Shown: positions 8,301 through 17,763, numbered from the stretch's first letter. The stretch: DNA of 49,296 nucleotides from Phoronis australis (GCA_002633005.1 NMRA01000021.1:405058-454353); one strand, 5' to 3'. Notes: a model not told the origin generated them from the letters alone. A program made the numbers and translations.

Positions 8301-11048
8301 CCGCGGTTCGCTCAAGCATCCCTAACTGGGTGCCATTTTGAGGAAGTTAGAGATGAAATCATGTCTGTTGACAAACAAAAGTCCAAGGGACACTTGATAT
8401 ATTCCCATGCTATTTTTTGCAAGCATCACACGCCAGGTCATGCACTTCACTGAGTCTCGCGCTTGTCCTTGCCAAACTCACATGACATCAGTTGAAATAC
8501 TTTAGTGGTTATCGCGCATGGTGAAAAAGTTATCAATGGCAAAATACGGTGAGTTGGAATTCTTCACCAAAGTCATCTTGTTCTCCATATATATGTCTTG
8601 TCGAAGATATGTATAGAACCAGAAAGTATTGATGAAGAAAGAAGGTGATTTTTAAGTGATAGCTTTAAGCGTAAATTTATTTTTGACGAGGTCAGAACCT
8701 CTTATTTGGTGAGATGATTTGACCGACAGTCAGTTTGGAACACACAGGCTGAAAATAGCACACAAAGTGATGGGGAATATTGTAGTCCCAGTATAGCCAG
8801 CCGATGGGCTATGTGTTGCCTACCATCAACCTGGCTTCTCCACAGTACACTTTTAACAATTTCAACGGTTCAATTTGTGCTCCTAAAGAATCCTCCTATC
8901 CCCTCTTTCTACCTATTTAAGTTTATTTAGCCTGCTAATGAATACATTATACTAAAGCATCCTGCTATACAGCGCCTTCAGCCAGTTTGCACCGAATTCT
9001 CAAAGAAACGTGTCTGCGGGAAATTCATGCTGATTTGAATGATTTGAGTTTGTTGATGAGAAGGCTTTGTCATTCAGGATTGGTCTGGAACAAGGAATGT
9101 TCGAGAGGTTCAGCGGTTTCTTGGGTCTCGTGAATTACCACAGATCGTTTGCCGATAGATTTGCTGAAATCGGTGCTCCTTTGCATGTGCTCACAGACAA
9201 GGTTGATTTCTTATGGGTGTGAAGGAGTGCCTTATCAATCCCTTGGTCCTAGCATTGCCCTCTAGAGATGATGTATTATTTTGGACACCTATGCTTGTGA
9301 CGTAGCCATAGGTGGTAACCTACTGCAAGTTCAGGAGGGGGAATGAGAAGATTATTGCATATGCTAGTGTTTCTCTGGACTCCAGAACAGAGTCGTTATT
9401 GTACTGCACGTAAGGAACTTTTAGCTACCATACATTTTACTAAACGGTTTCACCGTTTCTTGTTGGGTAAACCATTTGGGGTGCGAACGGATCATAGTAG
9501 TTTGCAGTGGTTGATAAATTTTAAAAATCCAGAGGGTCAGTTAGCCATACGGTCAGAATTGAGCCAATATGAGATATCGGATGAGTACCACCAGGGTTGT
9601 CGTCATGGTAATACTGATGATTTGTCTTATTTAGATTCTCCAGTCAGTTGTTGGGAATAGTCATGGTGTAAGATTGGAGGATTTGTCTTTCAGTGGATGT
9701 TCTTATTGTATTGCATAGTGCCTGGGACAAGTTTATAATGGAGGTGGATGATGCTCAACCCTTGTTTCACCATAGACGGATATATAAAAAAATAATTGCA
9801 GGCGGTCTGATACGCAGGCCACGCATCTGGGCCCATTGCACTGATCACCAGGAAATAATTTTGTGCTTTATAAATATATAGTTAAAACCGAGCTGAAGAG
9901 CTAGAAACCTGACTCAAGGGTTTAGCAGTGCGACCTGGTGGGACTCGAACCCACGACCTCGAGTAAAGAAGGCGGCCACCATCCCACTAGGCCACAGTGC
10001 CTTCTCCCATAGACGGACAGCAAGGTGGCCAGTTTTTTCTTCTGAGGATGGTGTTTTAATAAATGCAAAACATCTCTATCACTCTTGGAGCACTTCACAC
10101 TCATAGTCGAACATTCTGAAGTGGCGCATGTTACAAATTAAAAGTGCAGTGGTGAGGTGTGTATGTACAAGAGTCTAGTGTGAGGGTGCAGTGCAGTTTG
10201 CATGGAGTGCAATGATAACTAATATGAGAGGAGGTCTGTCTGGAAGTGATCCAGAGAGGCAGCATCGATGACGTGGGCAGGTAAATTATTCCAGGAGACT
10301 GTTGTGGAAGGGAAGAAGGAATTTTGCAGGTACGCGGTGCGGCACTAAGGAGTCAGGAAGTACATGCTATGGCATCTACGTTTAGGGGTACTAATGAATG
10401 GATACAAATTACAAGAAGGTATTGGGAATGGCAATGGACTGGTGGACAATTTTATAGAATGTAAAGAGTTTGGAGAGGTAGCGGCGGAATTCAAGGGTTT
10501 GTCAATTTGTAAAGAGGCTAAAACGTCAGGCTAATCACTAATGTTGTGAGGGAGCCGTTGTGAGAGGTATGGATGGCTGAAATGAAGCACCCGTGGAATT
10601 CCTAGTCCTGAGTGTCTACCTTTTAGTATATATATACATATATATATATATAGTGTAATGGGAACGATCAGAAGCTGAGGACAACCGTGAGTTGTGCTAC
10701 GCCGATCTGTCGTAGACAAGTCGCAGAGGTTCACTACAATATGGATGGCTCAAGTAGCCAAATTTTGGTAAAAAATCAGGCCCGATATGTCACACTTTTG
10801 TGTATTAATTTATAGTGTACTGGAAGTGATAACAATCTGAAGTCTTGGACGCATGTGGTTATGATCGAACTTCGAAGAGAAAAGAAACCAAATGGCAAAT
10901 TGTCAAACATGAACATGAAAGTATAAAAACGTACCGCTTCGTCGTTATCAAATTTAGCCAATCGAAAAGTTTCTGCCCTGACTTTTGATGTTCCATTTGA
11001 CCGCAGCACTCTTGTCAACAGTTCTATCACTTCCCTGATCTGTGCCAT
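1964..11048 (-). CDS. TEDC1: TEDC1, tubulin epsilon and delta complex protein 1 (8 exons, complete)
   Basis: The family member is a centriolar protein that works with TEDC2, delta-tubulin and epsilon-tubulin to stabilise triplet microtubules of centrioles and basal bodies (known for vertebrates). Joining the eight exons 10935-11048, 7908-8007, 6902-7107, 6450-6620, 6082-6180, 4331-4417, 3007-3204 and 1964-2314 gives about 441 aa in one open frame, close to the vertebrate length. Recognisable segments are RELLLALGWLM (exon 3), IKYLLWLNGKLR (exon 4) and LLKWRHQEDIFWKWM (exon 6), followed by a charged, probably coiled-coil C-terminal half. All junctions are GT/AG; the only split codon (phase 1) is between exons 2 and 3. 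The ATG at 11048 is the first in the frame and sits next to a promoter-like stretch. UTR limits are unknown. Identity is from remembered family resemblance, not a search. Confidence 0.92.
2315..3006 (-). other. TEDC1: TEDC1 intron 7
   Basis: AT-rich intron. The only structure seen is the dispersed repeat copy at 2830-2925. Confidence 0.7.
2830..2925. repeat. Diverged dispersed repeat, copy 2 (TEDC1 intron 7)
   Basis: Partner of the copy at 1001-1095, lying inside the last TEDC1 intron. The match starts at TGTGATGTCACC and runs through the CATAATGCATT block. No terminal inverted repeats or flanking duplications were evident. Confidence 0.6.
3007..3204 (-). CDS. TEDC1: TEDC1 exon 7
   Basis: Sixty-six codons from the acceptor TATTTCACAG to the donor AAA|GTGAGT, starting ESVLDVKLKEADARKEHQNA. 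The sequence is strongly charged with heptad-like Leu/Ile spacing toward the end (ILEHLERLWIAK), consistent with a coiled coil. Phase 0 on both sides. Confidence 0.9.
3205..4330 (-). other. TEDC1: TEDC1 intron 6
   Basis: AT-rich intron of about 1.1 kb. I see no exon, repeat array or transposon remnant that I can support. Confidence 0.65.
4331..4417 (-). CDS. TEDC1: TEDC1 exon 6
   Basis: Twenty-nine codons from the acceptor TTATTCACAG to the donor ATG|GTAGGT. It reads NLTLLEKDNERLQDLLKWRH and then QEDIFWKWM. The LKWRHQEDIFWKWM motif, rich in Trp, is a family signature. Confidence 0.9.
5021..5165. repeat. Degenerate tandem repeat, about three units
   Basis: The phrases ATCAGTGTCTTCAAAACAGT, GTCAGTGTCTTTAAAACAGT and ATCAGTGCCTTGAAAACAAT follow one another, each leading into a TTCTxATC...AGCAGTC stretch. 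Spacing is uneven (about 40-65 bp), so the array is old or rearranged. Confidence 0.6.
5210..5485 (-). pseudogene. BED-type zinc-finger fragment, hAT-transposon-like
   Basis: A 91-residue open frame whose second half looks like the DNA-binding finger at the N-terminus of hAT-type transposases: YKNWLAECKYSKH, then CVVCNKE (Cys64, Cys67) and SHAASTKHK (His84, His90), a C-x2-C-x16-H-x5-H arrangement. The frame ends right after the second His, with no linker or catalytic domain, and the first 35 residues look non-coding. It lies inside TEDC1 intron 5 in the same orientation. Most likely a transposon remnant; a small domesticated finger or an unused TEDC1 exon is less likely. Confidence 0.5.
6082..6180 (-). 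CDS. TEDC1: TEDC1 exon 5
   Basis: Thirty-three codons from the acceptor GTTCTAG to the donor AAAAAG|GTACTC, reading LREATQGVSLSPDKNHLSVL and then EIMMLRHPELLKK. An AG five bases inside would shift the frame to an early stop, so the TAG acceptor is preferred. Phase 0 on both sides. Confidence 0.85.
6450..6620 (-). CDS. TEDC1: TEDC1 exon 4
   Basis: Fifty-seven codons from the acceptor TTTTCCAG to the donor AAG|GTTGGT. The start is a low-complexity Gly/Asp/Pro/Ser linker, followed by DPDGRIKYLLWLNGKLRMS and a helical, basic tail ending LSHK. The IKYLLWLNGKLR block matches the LRWL-Q-L region of vertebrate TEDC1 as I remember it. Confidence 0.88.
6902..7107 (-). CDS. TEDC1: TEDC1 exon 3
   Basis: The acceptor TATTCCTAG is followed by two bases completing Gly and 68 codons, including SEGARELLLALGWLM, the most conserved stretch of the family. 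It ends ...SSGLYG at GGG|GTAATG, a weaker but usable donor. The phase returns to 0. Confidence 0.9.
7108..7907 (-). other. TEDC1: TEDC1 intron 2
   Basis: About 800 bases, AT-rich. Nothing recognisable beyond the splice sites. Confidence 0.65.
7908..8007 (-). CDS. TEDC1: TEDC1 exon 2
   Basis: The acceptor TTGTTTCAG is followed by VGPLWRLLFELIYFCKYGYI, continuing to ...VKAFAELST plus one base at the donor ACAG|GTAGGA (phase 1). The single base completes GGA (Gly) with exon 3, which keeps the frame open. Confidence 0.88.
8095..8160. repeat. Tandem repeat, 3 x 22 bp
   Basis: Three adjacent units: GGACAATAGCAAACTCCCAT+AA, GGATAATAGCACACCCCCAT+AA and GGACAATAGCACACCCCCAT+AA. They differ at two to three positions. 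The array covers 8095-8116, 8117-8138 and 8139-8160. Confidence 0.9.
9096..9659 (+). mobile_element. Ty3/gypsy-type pol relic (RT thumb to RNase H)
   Basis: Plus-strand fragments match retrotransposon polymerase in order. FLGLVNYHRSFADRFAEIGA is the end of the RT domain; NPLVLALPSRDDVL follows; DTYACDVAIGG corresponds to the RNase H start (normally DTDAS). Then come a IIAYAS-like stretch, YCTARKELLATIHFTKRFH, VRTDHSSLQWL and the GRLHGNADALSR-like end. Frameshifts and stops (for example the TGA near 9220) break it, and the integrase and LTRs are not seen. It is dead and opposite in direction to TEDC1. Confidence 0.85.
9781..10006 (-). mobile_element. tRNA-derived SINE with target-site duplication
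   Basis: On the minus strand a tRNA-like head starts about 10001 (GGCACTGTGGCC...). It has an A box TGGCCTAGTGG (9984-9994) and a B box GGTTCGAGTCC (9941-9951) 32 nt apart, as in RNA polymerase III type 2 promoters. The head is followed by an unrelated body and an A/T-rich 3' end. The 11-bp sequence CCATAGACGGA occurs directly at both borders (9770-9780 and 10007-10017), as expected for a target-site duplication, so the element seems full length at 226 bp. A functional tRNA is unlikely because the acceptor arms do not pair. Confidence 0.85.
10226..10510 (-). mobile_element. LINE (CR1/L2-like) ORF2 C-terminal relic
   Basis: Minus-strand fragments in two frames resemble the C-terminus of non-LTR retrotransposon ORF2. 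One is LEFRRYLSKLFTFYKIVHQ. The other is YLQNSFFPSTTVSWNNLPAH, then VIDAASLDHFQTDLL. The NSFFPxTxxxWNxLP motif is typical of CR1/jockey-like elements. Frameshifts and stops show it is dead, and the 5' part is absent. Confidence 0.8.
10626..10653. repeat. TA microsatellite
   Basis: A short (TA)n run with one C interruption (TATATATACATATATATATA), inside TEDC1 intron 1. Confidence 0.9.
10935..11048 (-). CDS. TEDC1: TEDC1 exon 1 (start codon)
   Basis: Begins MAQIREVIELLTRVLRSNG and ends ...AKFDNDEA at the donor GCG|GTACGT, after 38 whole codons (phase 0). The segment ETFRLAKFDNDEA resembles the N-terminal block of vertebrate TEDC1, which has an FRRAKF-like motif. The start is the only in-frame ATG before the donor. 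Confidence 0.9.
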
Positions 11049-11197
11049 CGTTCTTGGAGGTTAGAAACAAGTTGACAACCAACTCGTCAAGAACGGTTTA
11101 CAAACAAAAATGGCGGTTGACAGAGTCACGTGATCAAGACGACCTTCACCTTGATGTGGTCGGTTAGAAGCGCCGCTCACGGACGAGAGACTTTCCA
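11049..11197 (-). promoter_or_regulatory. TEDC1: Probable TEDC1 promoter / 5' UTR
   Basis: Immediately upstream of the TEDC1 ATG, reading on the minus strand. CCGCCATTTTTG at 11105-11116 matches the YY1 consensus, and the palindrome TCACGTGA at 11126-11133 is an E-box of the USF/TFE type. YY1 sites close to the start are common in TATA-less housekeeping and centriole/cilium genes (general knowledge). No TATA box is visible. The promoter may extend into the assembly gap from 11198. Confidence 0.55.
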
Positions 11198-11675
11198 NNN
11201 NNNNNNNNNNNNNNNNNNNNNNNNNNNNNNNNNNNNNNNNNNNNNNNNNNNNNNNNNNNNNNNNNNNNNNNNNNNNNNNNNNNNNNNNNNNNNNNNNNNN
11301 NNNNNNNNNNNNNNNNNNNNNNNNNNNNNNNNNNNNNNNNNNNNNNNNNNNNNNNNNNNNNNNNNNNNNNNNNNNNNNNNNNNNNNNNNNNNNNNNNNNN
11401 NNNNNNNNNNNNNNNNNNNNNNNNNNNNNNNNNNNNNNNNNNNNNNNNNNNNNNNNNNNNNNNNNNNNNNNNNNNNNNNNNNNNNNNNNNNNNNNNNNNN
11501 NNNNNNNNNNNNNNNNNNNNNNNNNNNNNNNNNNNNNNNNNNNNNNNNNNNNNNNNNNNNNNNNNNNNNNNNNNNNNNNNNNNNNNNNNNNNNNNNNNNN
11601 NNNNNNNNNNNNNNNNNNNNNNNNNNNNNNNNNNNNNNNNNNNNNNNNNNNNNNNNNNNNNNNNNNNNNNNNNNN
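11198..11675. other. Assembly gap (478 N)
   Basis: A run of N directly beside the TEDC1 promoter. The sequence just after it has a long C run (about 11726-11737), so the gap may reflect GC-rich or homopolymer sequence that did not assemble. Confidence 0.98.
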
Positions 11676-13974
11676 TTGGGTGCGAATGTCTGACGGGCAA
11701 AATCCTGGCTAATACTTCGCCCTGCCCCCCCCCCCCTCCAGTAAAAGCTCAAGATTTATAGAAAAAAGTCGAAGTTTTGAGCTCAGACTCGAACTTATAG
11801 TTGTAATGCTGTCATCATCAAGTGCAGACGAGGATTAGACAGACCGTGGTCATGGTGTGACTCGATCGTGCACGGCACCGGACCCGGCGGTAGTGTCAAT
11901 TTCGCGGATTTCGGAGCACTGACGAGACAGCGGACCCGGCTGCCGTATCTCTCTCACAGAGCGCCTAGATGTTTGCTTCAACCTCGTCAGTGACGTCAGA
12001 GAATATGAATCCTGGAAACCAATTTGTATAAATATATAAAAAGCATGCTATCTTCTTTAGAGCCCGATCCCGCGGTATGACGGCAATATTCGACTAAGTG
12101 ATCTGTTAGATTGTCCTGGCGTTCATATACCCTGAATCTCATGACGATTATATTTTTCTCTTTCTTCTCACCGTCCAGTGCGTTACTTTATTGTTCTCCT
12201 GTTTACGCAACAATTTGAAACGAACTCGCTTACTCGAAATTTCGACCTATGGGGCATTTTTCATGAAATCTGATCTTACGCTCCAAACATCTATTTCAGA
12301 AAAATAATTAAATTTTTCTTAAACAAAATATGCAGTAAAGCCTCTGCGATTGTGCATTTAACTGCAAGTTTACAGAGATAATTTCAATAAATTATTTCTA
12401 GAGGTATGATGCGTTCATAATTAGTTGGTTAGCCAAGGCCTTTATTCAGCAATTGTACGGTAGGAACGTCATACACGGCCGCAAATTCCTGTCTTGAGTG
12501 TTAAGTCACAGTCGTGAAACAGGCCACAGAAGTAAACAAGACTTATTTACATTCTTACGTGCCCTTTTTCTTAATTGCGAATGCCTCACCGCGTTAGAGA
12601 CAACGGTCGGTCATAGTTTTTGAGATGAAAAACTTCTAGAGTAACCATGCCCATTTCCTCAAATAATGTGCGCTACAGACAGGATTGGTATAACCTCGTG
12701 CCAAGATAGGCGCCGATTGTCTACAGAGTACAATCGTGGCTAAAGCACTACCTTCCTGAATGAAAATCACTTTGAAAATTGAGGTTTTAAAACCGAGCTC
12801 AGAAACACTCCATAAATTCCCTGGTGTCAGAAAATAGCAGTGCTGTAATGGTAAAATTAGAGGTAAGTAGGCGCCCAAAGCCCACCGTATTACCTTGAGC
12901 ACTGAACATAACTTACGGTGCATAGGCGCTACTTTCAAATCCCAAAAGGTGGTTGCCTGCGCCTACGTGCGCCTACGCCCCACTACAGCTCTGGAAAATA
13001 GTAGATTCTTCTGAAATTCTAGGAGCGGACGTCCATCAAAATACTGAAAAGCAATTGGTGTCTTATATTTTTAATATGTCTCGACTTTACTCAAAGTTTC
13101 TATAAAAATCAAACTTGTTGATTTAAGTAAACTGTTTTCATTGAAATATGATATGAACTAATGAAGCATCCGCTGTTTGAGCTGTCAACGTTGAATTCTT
13201 AATCGAAGCCTCTCATATGATCTTGAATTGTTGCTAAATAAGCCGGCAGCTCCCATCACATGCAATGCGTACATGCGCTGAATTTGCAATGTTAAAATTT
13301 ACCATTTACACCCCTGCTCTGAGGAAGTCCAGCCGTCGTGTTTTGATCACCGGCCAACTGGTTAGAGCACTGGCCATCGTGTTATGGGTCCAGCCAACTA
13401 GTTTTTTTGGGTGGACGCCATCGGGTTTTGAAGTCCGAATAAGAACGTTTGATCACCGACCACTTGGTTTTACAACCCGCCCAATTGTTGATTCCCACCC
13501 AGTTCAAATAGTCCTAATTGGTTTTTACTGGTACATTGATAATTCTTAAGTTAAGTGCCAAATATATAACTTCAAATATTGAGTAATTTCTTGGAAAATC
13601 ATCAGTACCGACCATTTTCAAGTCTCTCTGTACTTATTTGTTTGCAAGTAATGAAAAAAAAAACACCTGAGATAGCAATGCTTTGCCAGAAGAAGCCATA
13701 AAATGCTTCAAACGCCAGGTGATCAGCAGTTAACACTCCGAGCAGCATTATCTTCGAAAAACATTGTTCTGAGATGGAACCTCGTTATTTTCATACGGCG
13801 AATTAGCGCTGGTTCTCGTTACGCATGTCAATGAAAGACGTAGGCCGAAGGGAGTTCTCTCTGTTTGTTACTTTAGAGGATACAGCCGCCATATCGCTTG
13901 CTTGGTTTATTCCAGGTTGAAATTGGAGTTTGAAGCAAAAGCAAGAACTTTGACAAAACGACGATCACGTGATT

Positions 13975-14202
13975 CAGTAGCAGATCTACGTTTTCAGTAA
14001 GCGGGGGTCAGGATTCGCGCGAACCCGAGACGTGTATCACCGAGTGGGGGAGGTCGGCAGCTGGTGTCCCCCATCCCGTGTATGTTCGTTTTGGTTCTTG
14101 TAGCTGATGTCGTTTTCCTAGTGACGTTTTTTTAATTTTTATTTTCGATCATGTCCCGGGGGGGTGTTAAACCCCTGAACAACCCTCGTAGATCCGTCTC
14201 TG
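13975..14202. mobile_element. MITE (non-autonomous DNA transposon)
   Basis: Ends CAGTAGCAGATCTACG (left) and, read inward from the right, CAGAGACGGATCTACG match at 12 of 16 positions. TGATT lies directly at both outer borders (13970-13974 and 14203-14207). The interior has GGGGGT / ACCCCC stretches near both ends, extending the inverted symmetry. There is no coding capacity. The CAG...GGATCTA type of end is common in animal MITEs, but the 5-bp duplication does not let me assign a superfamily. Confidence 0.7.
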
Positions 14203-14590
14203 TGATTGCAAACAAGTACCAATAAGAATTGTAATGGAGTGTATACAACATATGTAATCTGTGGATCAAACCAGGAAGTCATTACATCGGTAACGCCTTC
14301 CTGGCCAAATTAATGTTGCAATCCCACTTCATATTCTATCACCGATGCTGAACCGAAACTTGACTTCCAACTACTTAATCTCCTTACATATTGTGGTAGC
14401 TTATACTGTGTACACCATAACCCTTGTTTACATAATAAATTGTCACTTCAACCGGTTAAAATGAAGACTTGGAAATTTTTCCCTTTTTGTCTTGGGTCAT
14501 TCCAAGTGATGTATCCTTCTACAAATAAATAGACTTATGCGATAGAAATGTTTAAATTTAACTGCAAGCAAATTTTTGCATGAATAAAGG

Positions 14591-14610
14591 NCGGGGGGGG
14601 GGGGGGGGGG
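14591..14610. repeat. Poly-G tract with adjacent N
   Basis: A single N, a C and then 18 consecutive G. The N suggests an uncertain base call at a homopolymer. Confidence 0.9.
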
Positions 14611-16496
14611 TAGACTCAGTAGCCAAGTCCATATGCTGTCACAGCACAGCATTCCAGGTGATACCTTGTATAACTAATTTCAAATCAAATCAAAGGATAA
14701 GAATGCCTTGACATTGCAAATATACCTGCGACAGTTTTTGATGACAGATTATGGTTTATAGCAGATTCAAAATACTTTTGACCCTGATGCAAACAGGTGG
14801 ACAGACACTTGACAGTTTTCAGGGATCTACCACCACAAAAACTATGACAATGTATATAGTATTCACCATTATTTTGGTTATAAGATCATGGGTTATGGGG
14901 TTTTATGTGAACCACACGAATGTAGCATGTACCATGTATAGCAGCCTGTTGTCTTGAGTTATTCACCCCAAGCTTTCAATTCTCATGAGGGTGTTTCTGC
15001 AATATAACTCAATGTTATTTCATTTAGTACACTATGCCAGATCCCAAACAAATCTTACAGACTGAGTTTCTATAACAAATTCATTCGCGAACTGACACTC
15101 TCATCAGCAATTTCCACCATCAAATAATGAAGTAAAATAAGAATAGTTTTCAACAGATTTATATTCAAGTATAAAGAACAATAAAGTCCAGATAAAAATT
15201 CATTAGCTACTGTCTACACGTATCTTTTCTATATCTTAAAACCAAAGTGTACCCTGACCAGACTTTAGCACATCCATGGTGGTCAACAGTACAACTTATC
15301 ACAAGAGTATTCAGCATGCCAACAGATGGTGCTGGAGTCGCTCCACTGAACACCACAGATGATCAAGTCTTTGACAGTTTGCATTCAAATCCGTTATTAT
15401 GCACCTTCGCAACTGAACTCCAAACACAAACTTGCTAATTCCTTTTTATCTGACGAAACATGACACTAACGCCCCCTTGCGCTGTTTGAGCATCAGACAA
15501 TTGCACATCAAGGGCTTCAAATTTGTTAAACTGGCAAGAAAATAAAATATTTTGATCGCCGCAATTATAACACGAAGGCATGCAACAGACAGTCTTAATA
15601 AAACTAACAATTTACATCAATAATTAACTAACTCATACACCAGAACAAAAAACCTAAACCATAAAACTTGGCCAATTAACTAGTGAGACACCCCGCAATA
15701 GGCAACATATGTTTAGAAACACCATTCACTTCTATGTATGAAAATATTATGGCAACACTGAATTGGAATATCAGTTGAAACGGACAGCATACAGGAAGCA
15801 ACTGTAAATTTGTGAAGATACACGCAAAAGAAACTAAAACCAAAATTTACACAAAAAAGATCTGATGCAGCATTTTCACTTTGAAATGGCATTAGAATGA
15901 CAAAACCTTATCATAGCATTTGGGAGCATTTGAAAAAGGAATCATGGAAAGCAAAAACCAGTCTTTTGATTTGACAAACGCATGAGCATGAATAGTTAGA
16001 AATGTATGCCCTACCAGTTCAAAAGCCTTTGTAAGATCCATAAACAGAGTTCAGCTTCTGGTGCACTTCTCAACAATAAATACAGTCACATTTCTACAGA
16101 AAACTTCAATATGAGAATACTGAACAAAAATGATTATCAAAACAGTATTGGCTAGAAATATAAATTAAACATCAAAAGCAGTTCTCTCGTATCTCTTGCT
16201 GACTAATTTTACCCCATGATTGTCTGAAAGAACACTGTTCCATAGACAGAACCAAAAGTGGTCCGCTAACACGATTCAGAAAGTATACAGAAAGTATAGA
16301 ATTTCATAGACATAATATCTTAGGACACTTAAAACAGAAAAAAGTCACACATTAAATACAAGCAAATACCTACAGCAAGTTTAAATGGAGGTAATTTAAA
16401 ACGCATCCGCTACTTCATAATACCATTATGCAAATATATACAAAAATAAGTACATGACTGAGGGGCAAAAACGACTTATTCTGGGTTTATCAACCA

Positions 16497-16550
16497 GTGG
16501 CTTGCACTGTTCACATGCTTCAAGTGGCTTCCACTGTTCACACGCTACAA
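16497..16550. repeat. Tandem duplication, 2 x 27 bp
   Basis: GTGGCTTGCACTGTTCACAT+GCTTCAA is followed directly by GTGGCTTCCACTGTTCACAC+GCTACAA. The two units differ at three positions. Confidence 0.9.
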
Positions 16551-17250
16551 GGTTTCCCCGCAATTTCCAGACAATGATGAATTGACCTTATGAACAACTT
16601 TGGCAATATTAACCAATTTCCAGTTCTCTATAAAATTCAAAACTTGGTAATGCAATTACCAGCAGTGCTTGCTGCATAAAAGTCTTCTAAAAGCATCCAG
16701 AATAATTGTTCACAAAACCCACGAGCTACAAGCATAAGCAGTACGTTCAACACATCCAACTAAGCTTTGAAGGCTACATTTACATAAATACGAGATATTT
16801 TGATTAGGTGGGACACATACTGCTGTGCACTAGTTAAAAGTGAAATATATCACATTTTTGGTTTCGTATCACAAATGTCTAGAATGTATGCCAGTTTGGC
16901 AAATACACAGATTGCTTGAAAATATACCTAAACATATCGTAGAAAACACAAAATGATTTCTAATAGGTGAATATCACTTCCACTATCGCAATGCAGTAAC
17001 AAAACTGATTATTTTGGCAAAAAAGCTAGAGTAAAAAAACCTGCAGATGGCACAAGTTGTCCATCAATATGGCTAACAGCACAGTCACTATTTACAGATG
17101 GTGCAAGCCATCACAGTTGAAGGTCCTAGCCAACCATAGTCCGAACTAGCTCACAAATCATTTTCAATATGTCTTGCAAGCAGCAGCTGCAGAAGAAGAA
17201 TCCTGCACTATTCAAGTCTACAAAGGTACCAAGGACCACAACAACAATAC

Positions 17251-17277
17251 AAATAATAATAATAATAACAACAACAA
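17251..17277. repeat. AAT/AAC microsatellite
   Basis: (AAT) units passing into (AAC) units, in the putative 3' UTR. Confidence 0.9.
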
Positions 17278-17694
17278 TTACTGTACTACCAGCGGTTTTC
17301 AACAAATACCTATGTCCACCATTTTATTCCCGTCATTGGGTGATTGGCGATATGTATCTCAATTTGGACGGAAAATCCGACGTTGATCAAGCGATAATCA
17401 TTCACTGATGACTCTATATACACAACAGAACACAGAAACAATCTGGACCCCGCAACTATAACAACCATCGTAAGTAAATGATCTTTGTTTACATGTTCTA
17501 TAAATATACCTACGTCTACATGCAGATCCTATGTGGTCGACCACTGCTGTGTCCGGCCTTCATACAAACAAAATAATTTGCAGACAATAATTTACGCCTC
17601 ATTTAGGAAATGTTCGTAAGTGCATGCTGTATTTATTGCTTTAAATATCTGCTGCTACATAGATGAATAATTCAACATGGCAGCTAGCTGGTCT

Positions 17695-17763
17695 CTATGA
17701 CTGCGCTAACGCAGTCTGCACTTGGGCCGGTGAAAGTCCTGATGATGAATCCTCTTTCTTTAC
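17695..17763 (-). CDS. RBPMS: RBPMS-like terminal exon (stop codon)
   Basis: The acceptor ACAATTGTTTCAG is followed by 22 codons and TAG at 17695-17697. It begins [16 protein letters not shown] and ends ALAQS. The entry phase (0) matches the donor of 21100-21210. A short Ser/Gln tail is plausible, but it has no motif I can check. Confidence 0.75.
   Translation of the reverse strand, partial: VKKEDSSSGLSPAQVQTALAQS

Larger units (their letters stand above)
8008..10934 (-). other. TEDC1: TEDC1 intron 1, transposon-rich
   Basis: The longest TEDC1 intron. It contains a 22-bp tandem array (8095-8160), a gypsy pol relic on the plus strand (9096-9659), a SINE (9781-10006), a LINE tail (10226-10510) and an AT microsatellite (10626-10653). 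The rest, 8161-9095, shows nothing I can name. Confidence 0.7.
11676..14700. other. Intergenic region between TEDC1 and the RBPMS-like gene
   Basis: No gene recognised. It has a CpG-containing stretch at about 11830-12000 with two CGGACCCGGC repeats and a CRE-like TGACGTCA (11992-11999), a MITE (13975-14202) and a homopolymer (14591-14610). A stretch near 13340-13520 repeats CCAACTGGT-like words loosely but is too degenerate to call an array. Confidence 0.55.
14700..17694 (-). other. Probable 3' UTR and 3' flank of the RBPMS-like gene
   Basis: About 3 kb of AT-rich sequence downstream of the last stop at 17695, with no convincing coding frame. Long 3' UTRs are usual for RNA-binding-protein genes, so much of it may be transcribed, but I cannot place the polyadenylation site. 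It contains a 27-bp tandem duplication (16497-16550), an AAT microsatellite and a CTCF-like motif (15319-15333). Confidence 0.4.

Noticed and set aside
9930-10001. tRNA gene on the minus strand
   Set aside because: A and B boxes are present, but the acceptor ends do not pair, the sequence runs into a SINE body, and the unit is bordered by an 11-bp duplication; it is a SINE head.
11130-11752. Open frames across the gap
   Set aside because: They are almost entirely N and carry no information.
12636-12938. 100-aa minus-strand open frame near GC-rich CCTACG repeats
   Set aside because: No recognisable domain and no matching splice context; may be part of an unknown repeat, but I cannot support it.
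13340-13520. Degenerate tandem array of CCAACTGGT-like words
   Set aside because: Spacing and sequence vary too much to define a unit by eye.
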